This document shows positions 46,385-53,082 of a DNA stretch of 64,000 bases, in pieces. The stretch is from positions 358,806 through 422,805 of the forward strand of contig JAUICZ010000001.1 in the NCBI GenBank assembly GCA_030429205.1. Direction: 5' to 3'. The DNA comes from Bacteroidia bacterium (GTDB taxonomy: Bacteria; Bacteroidota; Bacteroidia; Chitinophagales; Chitinophagaceae). Every line of letters begins with the position of its first letter. Positions within the stretch are counted from its first letter, which is position 1. A model generated the notes under the pieces. The model was not told the DNA's origin and did not search any database. It was given only the letters and a program-made list of their open reading frames with translations. Made by a program: the position numbers and the translations under genes.

Positions 46385-46415
46385 GTAAAGCAGCTCAAAG
46401 ATCGAGCTGCTTTAC
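46385..46415 (-). repeat. intercistronic hairpin between DUF4856 and imelysin genes
   Basis: Arms 46385-46396 and 46404-46415 (GTAAAGCAGCTC / GAGCTGCTTTAC), loop of 7. It lies 23 bases after the DUF4856 stop and 29 bases before the imelysin start. No U-run follows on the minus strand, so it is more likely an RNA-stabilising or attenuating hairpin than a full terminator. Confidence 0.6.
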
Positions 46416-46437
46416 AAAACACCGTATGAAGTTTATG

Positions 46438-47598
46438 TTAATGGTTGACAACAGTAGTTTTATTTATGCTGTACATAGTTGCCAACTCGTCGCGTACATC
46501 ATTAATATCCGCTGTGGTTAACGACCAGAAACCATTGGTTTTGTTCATTAATTTATTCATCAATTCGTTAGACTTTGTAATGCTCATTTTAGCGGCAAAT
46601 GCATAACGAAGTGAATATATAAAGCCCAACCCTTCTGATAACGCATGGAACCTTGAGGCATCATCGGTTGCGCTGTTCGTTTTATTCAAATAACTTATTG
46701 CTACAGTTGCTACTGCTCTTTCTAATTCTGCGCGAATATATGCTATTTGTTCGTCACGTATCGTATAGTCTTTATTTACAATAGCTGCACGCCCCTTTAA
46801 AAATGCCAGAAAGAGGTTAGCAGCACCATCATGTGCATTTGTTCCCTGGCGAGCATAACCACCTAAATAAGACTCACCTTTTTCTTGCGGATAGGTAGCA
46901 CTGCTGGTCAAATAGCCATATGCCTCATCCCAGTGGTGCTCCATTGTAGTATAGTTCTTACCTTCAGCAGGTGTTGTATTGTCAACATTTTGCTTATCTG
47001 TACCTAAGTATACATTGCTGATCTGATCAAGCATCAAAGCACCTATCAACCCTTTTGATACCAATTGGCCGTACTCTACACCTTTTTCGTCTACCAAGCG
47101 CTTACCACCCAACAAACCAGCCTGACCTTGAGTAGCTGTCTGTCCATTCAACTGACTGATGGTAGCTAATTTTTGGAAATAACCTACAAAACGCTGGCGC
47201 TCAGCATCTGATGCAGATGCTGAAAATGATGCTGCAGTTTTTGAACTGATTACTTTGCCTGTAGCAGCATTAAGATCAGCATCAGAAAACGGACTGTTCT
47301 GGTGCTGGAACATATTTTGCATTTTTGTTGCATCCAAGCTGGCAGATGTACCTGTTTTAATATATGCATCCAACTCTTTTAGCATGTTTATACGAGTTGT
47401 CTGACCGCTGAAACTTACTGTAGAAGCACCTTGAGCATCTACAAAAGTTGTTAAGTAGTTCGAAGATGCAGATAAAGAAGTGTATGGTATAGCGTACTCT
47501 GTTCCTGAATCAGGTGTAGCCGTTGTATTATCTTTTTTGTTACAAGAGGTTGCAAATATTGCTGACACTAAAACCCCTGATAATAATATATTCTTCAT
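46438..47598 (-). CDS. DUF4856 family lipoprotein
   Basis: A 386-residue lipoprotein with the lipobox ATSC near residue 18. The mature protein is helical, with segments such as MEHHWDEAYGYL and AFLKGRAAIVNKDYTI that recall the helical bundles of imelysin-like proteins. DUF4856 has no proven function; its repeated partnership with imelysin and TonB genes suggests periplasmic metal binding. It is the first gene of a four-gene operon and has a strong -7 element 22 bases before its ATG. Confidence 0.85.
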   Translation of the reverse strand: MKNILLSGVLVSAIFATSCNKKDNTTATPDSGTEYAIPYTSLSASSNYLTTFVDAQGASTVSFSGQTTRINMLKELDAYIKTGTSASLDATKMQNMFQHQNSPFSDADLNAATGKVISSKTAASFSASASDAERQRFVGYFQKLATISQLNGQTATQGQAGLLGGKRLVDEKGVEYGQLVSKGLIGALMLDQISNVYLGTDKQNVDNTTPAEGKNYTTMEHHWDEAYGYLTSSATYPQEKGESYLGGYARQGTNAHDGAANLFLAFLKGRAAIVNKDYTIRDEQIAYIRAELERAVATVAISYLNKTNSATDDASRFHALSEGLGFIYSLRYAFAAKMSITKSNELMNKLMNKTNGFWSLTTADINDVRDELATMYSINKTTVVNH

Positions 47599-47619
47599 TT
47601 GTTATCTCTAATTATGGCG

Positions 47620-47627
47620 CAAATGTA
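47620..47627 (-). promoter_or_regulatory. putative -7 element before the DUF4856-imelysin-HTTM-TonB operon
   Basis: The minus strand reads TACATTTG, an exact TAnnTTTG match, 22 bases before the ATG at 47598. I see no convincing Fur-like palindrome within 60 bases, so the metal control suggested by the gene content is not visible here. Confidence 0.5.
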
Positions 47628-47733
47628 GAATCGTGCCCCTTGAAGCACTTATACATTCGGGAAAACGGTTTGCACAAAAGGGAAAACAAGGCATAACAAC
47701 TGTATTTAATACCTTTATTTGTATAAACCAGAT

Positions 47734-49659
47734 ATGAACAGGTATATAACTATATTCATAATTGCATTATTATTTATATGTACAGCTGTTTCAGCACAAC
47801 AAAATGCACTAGACTCTATTGCTGCTATAGCAGAAAACACACAAGACCTAAAGCAGAAATCAACTTTATATGCTAACCTAGCATCAGATTACAATTCAAC
47901 AGATGTAAATAAATCTATCCGTTATGCGCACAAAGCAATAGATGCAGCCCGCAAAGGACAACATAAAAAAGAAGAATGCAGAGCATATATCATGCTGACC
48001 ACCTCATATCTGCGGTCAGGTTATATAGATAGTGCAGCCATCAGCAGTAAAAAATGCCTGGCATTGGCTGAAAAACTTCAAAACCATTATTACCTGTACT
48101 TCGCAGAGCGGAATCTTGCCAGGGTATATATCAGACAAGCCAACTTCGATTCGTCTTTAGTACACTTTCATCGCCACTTAAAAATAGCAGAAGAGCACCT
48201 GAACGATACTCTGGTGGGGGATGCCTTGAATAGCTTAGGTGGTTATTATGCTACTATACAAGACCTTGATAAAGCCGAAGAGTTCCACAAAAAAGCATTA
48301 GAGATAAGAATAAAGGCAAAAGACTCTTTAGGGATGGCCTATTCCTACGATAATCTGGGCATCGTAAACAGGGATCTGGGCAACTACAGGTTATCGCTCT
48401 ACTATTATAATAAAGCACTTGCAATACATATTGTAGATGGAGACTCGTCAGACATTGCTTTTATGTATAACGACCTTGGCGCAGCGTACTCTAAACTGGA
48501 CATTACCGATACAGGAGAGCTATACTTGAAAAGGTCTATCAGCATGAGGGAGCAAATGAACGAGCTAAACGAGCTGGCCTACACATACAACTATCTGGGT
48601 GAAAACTACGAGCGGAAAGGGGAATTAAAAAAGGCAGAACGATGGATCAAAAAAGCATTAAACCTGGCCATTGAAATAAAAAATAACAAACAGAATTACG
48701 AAGCCTACGAAAGCTTATCCGATTTTTTTGCCCGAAATAAAATGTACGACTCTGCCTATAAGTACCTACAACTATACAAATCGTTTAGAGATTCTATCAG
48801 AAACTTAGATAACGAACAACTCATAGCAGAACTAAACACCAAATACGAAACAGAGAAAAAAGAGAAGAAAATACAAGAACAAGAATTTCAACTCTCTAAG
48901 AAGAACTATTGGATAACAGGCATATCCATACTATTAGTACTGGGCACACTATTAGGCTACTCTTACTACAGAAGGTACAAGCTAAAGCAACAAGCTGCTA
49001 TACAAGATGCAGTAATGAAACAACAAGAGCTGGCTACAAAAGCTGTGATTGAAGCCGAAGAGAACGAACGCCAACGCATAGCCGGCGACTTGCACGACGG
49101 GGTCGGGCAAATGATGAGTGCCGCACGCATTAATTTATCTGCTGTTACACAAGAGCTGGAATTTAAAGACGAACAACTAAAAGATCGCTTTAACAATGCC
49201 CTAAAACTGGTAGATGATAGCTGTACGGAAGTAAGAACTGTATCGCACAATATTATGCCTAATGCACTACTGAAAAATAGTTTGGCAGCAGCCGTCAGGT
49301 CTTTCTTAAATAAAATAGATGAAAAGGTATTGAAGATAGACCTGTATACAGAAGGGCTGAATGAAAAAATTGATGAGAATACAGAAACAGTACTTTATCG
49401 AATTGTACAGGAATGTGTGAATAATGTCATCAAACACGCAAACGCCAATAAGCTGGATATATCTTTAATAAAAGATGAAGGAGAGATATCTGTTACTATT
49501 GAAGATAATGGTAATGGGTTTGATACAAGCAAGATGGACAAAGTAGAAGGCGTGGGACTAAAGAACATTAAATCTCGCGTATCTTATCTGAAAGGGAATA
49601 TTGAGTGGGATAGTGCCATTGGCAGAGGAACTGTAGTATCTATACACATACCTGTTTAA
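47734..49659 (+). CDS. TPR-containing sensor histidine kinase (HisKA_3/NarL type)
   Basis: A 641-residue kinase from the ATG at 47734; a TTG at 47719 would add 5 residues. It has a signal peptide (about 1-21) and periplasmic tetratricopeptide repeats to about residue 350 (AYSYDNLGIVNRDLGNYRLS). One membrane helix follows at about 390-408 and then a short coiled coil. The HisKA_3 dimerisation domain has RIAGDLHDGVGQ with the phosphorylatable His at residue 454, and a HATPase domain follows (N box VNNVIKH, G box GVGLKNI). No LuxR-type response regulator is adjacent, so it is an orphan here. Confidence 0.9.
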   Translation: MNRYITIFIIALLFICTAVSAQQNALDSIAAIAENTQDLKQKSTLYANLASDYNSTDVNKSIRYAHKAIDAARKGQHKKEECRAYIMLTTSYLRSGYIDSAAISSKKCLALAEKLQNHYYLYFAERNLARVYIRQANFDSSLVHFHRHLKIAEEHLNDTLVGDALNSLGGYYATIQDLDKAEEFHKKALEIRIKAKDSLGMAYSYDNLGIVNRDLGNYRLSLYYYNKALAIHIVDGDSSDIAFMYNDLGAAYSKLDITDTGELYLKRSISMREQMNELNELAYTYNYLGENYERKGELKKAERWIKKALNLAIEIKNNKQNYEAYESLSDFFARNKMYDSAYKYLQLYKSFRDSIRNLDNEQLIAELNTKYETEKKEKKIQEQEFQLSKKNYWITGISILLVLGTLLGYSYYRRYKLKQQAAIQDAVMKQQELATKAVIEAEENERQRIAGDLHDGVGQMMSAARINLSAVTQELEFKDEQLKDRFNNALKLVDDSCTEVRTVSHNIMPNALLKNSLAAAVRSFLNKIDEKVLKIDLYTEGLNEKIDENTETVLYRIVQECVNNVIKHANANKLDISLIKDEGEISVTIEDNGNGFDTSKMDKVEGVGLKNIKSRVSYLKGNIEWDSAIGRGTVVSIHIPV

Positions 49660-50387
49660 AACTTGGTAGCAACTACCGCATGGTGCAACCCGTAACCCTT
49701 CTTTAATAGTCTTTGTTTCCAACTATCTTCTAAACCCAGCCTGCGTAAAATAGCCAACCAGTATCTGTTTGTGAGGATCTTATAGACGCCCTTATCTCCT
49801 TTAGCATATATCAACGTTTCATAAGTGTTTAGTTTAAACTCTTTTGACAACAATGCTAACAAGGTTGCTTTCTCTATAATATTCTCAATAGGCTGGTTAG
49901 AGTAGTTACCACCGTTGCGCCTGTCAAAATAAAACTTATTGGGTGTGGTTAATATCAACACCCCTTCTTGTTTCAGTATCCTGCCACACTCATCAATCAA
50001 TTGTTGTTGTTCTTCTACATGCTCCAGCACTTCCTGACAAATCACCACATCAAACATGTTTTGCTCGTAACCTGTCGATATCGCATCTCCCTCTTTATAA
50101 TGGACGAAAGGATACCTTTTTTGTGCATTTTCAACCGCCTTAGGAGACAGCTCCAAACCATACACCTCAGCACCTGTCAACTCTTTCCACAAGGGGCACA
50201 AGCGCCCGTCACCACAACCAAGGTCCAACAGCCTGATACTTCTACCCTTCCAGCCCTTACGTAAATGTAGTATTGCATCCATCAACCATTTTACCCGCTG
50301 AACTTTATAAGAGCTCAAAGGTTTTAACCCATCCCAGTATTCATCGTAGAAATTCTTTTGGGCTTGTATGTCCGGCGTAGTACTCAT
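49656..50387 (-). CDS. class I SAM-dependent methyltransferase (UbiG/Methyltransf_11 type)
   Basis: A 243-residue enzyme. SAM-binding motif I is LLDLGCGDGRLCPLW (about 49-63). The acidic residue of motif II is in VYGLELSPKAVENA, and DVVICQEVLEHVEE is motif IV. The C-terminal region has TTPNKFYFDRRNGG. The substrate is unknown; it may act on a polysaccharide or lipid, but it lies outside that locus. It converges on the sensor kinase with a 4-base overlap of stops. Confidence 0.87.
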   Translation of the reverse strand: MSTTPDIQAQKNFYDEYWDGLKPLSSYKVQRVKWLMDAILHLRKGWKGRSIRLLDLGCGDGRLCPLWKELTGAEVYGLELSPKAVENAQKRYPFVHYKEGDAISTGYEQNMFDVVICQEVLEHVEEQQQLIDECGRILKQEGVLILTTPNKFYFDRRNGGNYSNQPIENIIEKATLLALLSKEFKLNTYETLIYAKGDKGVYKILTNRYWLAILRRLGLEDSWKQRLLKKGYGLHHAVVATKF

Positions 50388-50416
50388 TAATGCAATAAAG
50401 ATAAACCCTTTAAAAC

Positions 50417-50446
50417 AACAACACCCCGACTTGTCGGGGTGTTGTT
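50417..50446. terminator. intrinsic terminator for the barrel gene at 50467
   Basis: Arms 50417-50430 and 50433-50446 (AACAACACCCCGAC / GTCGGGGTGTTGTT), with a GC-rich core. On the minus strand it lies 20 bases after the stop at 50467 and is followed by a T-rich stretch (GTTTT). Confidence 0.8.
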
Positions 50447-50466
50447 TGTATAATTAATTCTTGATA

Positions 50467-51192
50467 TTAGTTATATCTTCTTTTTCTTACGTTGTAAGTA
50501 TTCCTTGCGCTCTTAGGCACTTTGAACAAATCGTAACTTAAACCTACTGTAATAGGTAATGCCCAAATAGAGTAATTAAGATCTTCTGCCGGGCGAACTA
50601 ACGGAGCACCTGCATCATAATCAAAATTATACTGACGGAATGCGACATCTAAGAAAAACGCCGTTCTCTTACCCAACATTTGGCTAATACCTAGCTGACC
50701 TCCATAACAAAAACCATCACCACCATCAGCAGCTACGTAAGAAATATTTTCTTCGTAATACAATGAGTTATTTCTTGCAAAGCCCCAACCTGCGGCGATA
50801 CCAATGTAGAAGTTTGTTTTCTCGCCCAACTGGAAATTCTTGTTCAGGAAAAGACAAGCTGCAATTGTATACTTAGAGTACAATAGTTTTTTACCGTCAC
50901 CGCCAACAGAATCTACTTTCAAATAACGATTTGGGAAACCCGGATACGTAGAATCTGACTTAGAAGACAACTCGTGCATATGCCCTACTATACCATACTG
51001 CCAGTTAGTAACAGTATTGTAAGTAAGCTTTGCCTGTACTGCATAATTAAACAACGATTGGTCGCCTTTATACACCATATTATCAGTTGGCTGGCCATTT
51101 GTAGCACCACCTGCACCAATGGCTAAACTTACTTTTTGTGCTTGTGCATTATACGTCAAAAGCAATATTGACAATGCTAACAGTCTTTTCAT
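50467..51192 (-). CDS. outer-membrane beta-barrel protein
   Basis: A 241-residue secreted barrel with a signal peptide of about 18 residues ending NAQA. Strands carry GIAAGWGFARNN, YGGQLGISQMLGKRTAFFLDVAFRQYNFDY and a final VGLSYDLF, followed by a basic tail (RKRRYN). The DUF3575/OmpW-like outer-membrane groups are possible matches. It is a single-gene unit: an intrinsic terminator follows and 133 bases separate it from purE. Confidence 0.75.
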   Translation of the reverse strand: MKRLLALSILLLTYNAQAQKVSLAIGAGGATNGQPTDNMVYKGDQSLFNYAVQAKLTYNTVTNWQYGIVGHMHELSSKSDSTYPGFPNRYLKVDSVGGDGKKLLYSKYTIAACLFLNKNFQLGEKTNFYIGIAAGWGFARNNSLYYEENISYVAADGGDGFCYGGQLGISQMLGKRTAFFLDVAFRQYNFDYDAGAPLVRPAEDLNYSIWALPITVGLSYDLFKVPKSARNTYNVRKRRYN

Positions 51193-51325
51193 AAATACTT
51201 ATTTAAGATAAGTGTCGTCAATTGTGTTCTAAAGTAAATAATTTAAACAGTATTTCTAAATATATTGCAAAAGAAATAATATATAACATCTTTTGCAGAT
51301 ACGACTGATAAGCAATTATTTAAGC

Positions 51326-51820
51326 TTATAAGCCTTTTACTTCCTCTTGTTGTCTGTCTATTTTATCGCGATTAGCTTGTTTCAGCTCATGTAGTTTGCC
51401 CATTAAAGTTTCATCGCTGATCGCCAGCATCTCTACTGCCAGCAAACCTGCATTATGAGCACCATTTACTGCCACTGTAGCAACAGGCACATCATTCGGC
51501 ATTTGGACGATAGATAATAGCGAATCCCAACCATCTATAGAGTTACGCGAATTCACGGGAACGCCTATCACCGGCAAGGTCGTCAATGCTGCTACCATAC
51601 CCGGTAAATGCGCTGCGCCACCTGCCCCTGCTATGATTACTTTAATGCCACGCTCCTGCACCTTTGCACTATACTCATACATCCATTGCGGACTGCGGTG
51701 TGCAGATACCACTGTGAATTCATAGGGTACTCCGAATTTCTTCAAAACGTCTGCCGCAGCCTTCATTACATCTTTATCAGAGCTGCTGCCCATTATGATA
51801 CTTACTACAGGATTGCTCAT
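51326..51820 (-). CDS. purE: N5-carboxyaminoimidazole ribonucleotide mutase
   Basis: A 164-residue class I PurE, converting N5-CAIR to CAIR in purine synthesis. It shows [13 protein letters not shown] (residues 8-20), [12 protein letters not shown] with the catalytic His, [25 protein letters not shown] and the C-terminal [14 protein letters not shown]. It lies 5 bases after purK in the usual kinase-mutase pair. Confidence 0.96.
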   Translation of the reverse strand: MSNPVVSIIMGSSSDKDVMKAAADVLKKFGVPYEFTVVSAHRSPQWMYEYSAKVQERGIKVIIAGAGGAAHLPGMVAALTTLPVIGVPVNSRNSIDGWDSLLSIVQMPNDVPVATVAVNGAHNAGLLAVEMLAISDETLMGKLHELKQANRDKIDRQQEEVKGL

Positions 51821-51825
51821 AACTA

Positions 51826-52950
51826 CTACTTTGTTGCTTTTCTAATTTCTTCAGCCTTTGATACTGCCTCACTGATGCTGTCGCCATTTACGGTGATGTG
51901 CCCCACTTTTCTGCCCTCTTTACTGTTCTTTTTACCGTACCAGTGCAAATGCGCATCTTTGGTAGAAAGGGCAGCATTAAAGGTTTTATCCAGAATATCT
52001 TTTCTGCCTTCTGCGGGCTCTAAGATATTAATCATTACCGATTTTTTGTGTGCCGTAGTATCCCCTAAAGGCATATTCAATATGGCACGCAATAGCTGCT
52101 CGTACTGAGAAGTAACACAGGCCTCAATAGAATGGTGACCACTGTTATGCGGGCGCGGTGCCAACTCGTTTACGATCACCTCATCATCTGTAGACAGGAA
52201 CATTTCTACGGCTACTATCCCAACAAGGTTCAATGCTTTGGCTGTTTTTATGGCCAGATCACGGGCTTGTGCTGCGTGTTTATCACTGATCTCTGCGGGG
52301 GCCAGTTGATAGTCCAGCAAATTCAACTCTTGATTAAACACCATCTCAACAGGGTCGTAACACTGTACATCTCCCTTCTCGTTACGCGCCACGATCACCC
52401 CTATCTCTTTACGGATAGATACCAATTCTTCCAGCACACAAGGCACATCAAAAGCATGTTCAAAATCTGCTTCTGTCTTTAAGATCATCACCCCTTTCCC
52501 GTCGTAACCATCGCGGCACATTTTCAAGCAGGCAGGCAACCTATTTTTATGTTTAGCAAGCTCTGCCTTGTTAGGTATTAATATACCGTCAGCTACAGGA
52601 ATTTCATGTTGTTTCATGAACTCCTTTTGCTGGTATTTATCCTGCACCACGCTGATGATCTCCGGCGAAGGGTGTACTTTCACGCCCTGCCCGCGCAGGT
52701 ATTCCAACGCTTCTGTATTCACCGCCTCTTTCTCGATGGTAATAATATCCAGTCCCTTACCAAAGTTGACCACATCGTCGTAGTTCAGCGTATCGCCCAA
52801 CACAAAATTGCTGGTGAACTTGGCACAGGTAGCATCAGGATTGCTATCCAGCACATGTATATACAACCCGAAATCCTCTGCATGGCGAATGAGCATACCG
52901 CCCAGCTGGCCACCACCCAAAACACCTATATGAATATCTTTATCTAACAT
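51826..52950 (-). CDS. purK: 5-(carboxyamino)imidazole ribonucleotide synthase
   Basis: A 374-residue ATP-grasp enzyme making N5-CAIR from AIR, bicarbonate and ATP. It starts [13 protein letters not shown]. The ATP-grasp loop region has [17 protein letters not shown] and [17 protein letters not shown]. The C-terminal half contains [25 protein letters not shown], the signature of the PurK family. It is transcribed divergently from the LRR-Roc-COR-TIR gene, and the 132-base gap carries promoters for both. Confidence 0.96.
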   Translation of the reverse strand: MLDKDIHIGVLGGGQLGGMLIRHAEDFGLYIHVLDSNPDATCAKFTSNFVLGDTLNYDDVVNFGKGLDIITIEKEAVNTEALEYLRGQGVKVHPSPEIISVVQDKYQQKEFMKQHEIPVADGILIPNKAELAKHKNRLPACLKMCRDGYDGKGVMILKTEADFEHAFDVPCVLEELVSIRKEIGVIVARNEKGDVQCYDPVEMVFNQELNLLDYQLAPAEISDKHAAQARDLAIKTAKALNLVGIVAVEMFLSTDDEVIVNELAPRPHNSGHHSIEACVTSQYEQLLRAILNMPLGDTTAHKKSVMINILEPAEGRKDILDKTFNAALSTKDAHLHWYGKKNSKEGRKVGHITVNGDSISEAVSKAEEIRKATK

Positions 52951-52968
52951 TGGCTATCAATAAGGCTG

Positions 52969-52976
52969 CAAAGGTA
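52969..52976 (-). promoter_or_regulatory. putative -7 element before purK-purE
   Basis: The minus strand reads TACCTTTG, an exact TAnnTTTG match, 19 bases before the purK ATG at 52950. A PurR box is not recognised. Confidence 0.5.
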
Positions 52977-53019
52977 TAATAAGCTACACAAATTACTATT
53001 TGCATTCTCGATACCGAAA

Positions 53020-53037
53020 TAGGGTGAAAACACCCTA
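53020..53037. promoter_or_regulatory. inverted repeat before the LRR-Roc-COR-TIR gene (operator candidate)
   Basis: TAGGGTG-AAAA-CACCCTA, perfect 7-bp arms and 4-base spacer, 46 bases before the ATG and about where a -33 element would sit for the -7-like box at 53057. A second CCCTA follows directly (CACCCTACCCTAG). The same heptamer pair forms the palindrome at 56297-56320. Repressor binding is inferred; it could also fold as a short leader hairpin if transcription started further up. Confidence 0.55.
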
Positions 53038-53056
53038 CCCTAGTTTACACATATAA

Positions 53057-53065
53057 TATATTTTG
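53057..53065 (+). promoter_or_regulatory. -7-like element of the LRR-Roc-COR-TIR gene
   Basis: TATATTTTG, one base longer than the TAnnTTTG consensus, 17 bases before the ATG at 53083. The inverted repeat at 53020-53037 lies about 20 bases upstream, where a -33 box would be. Confidence 0.35.
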
Positions 53066-53082
53066 CAACAAACGAACGAACT

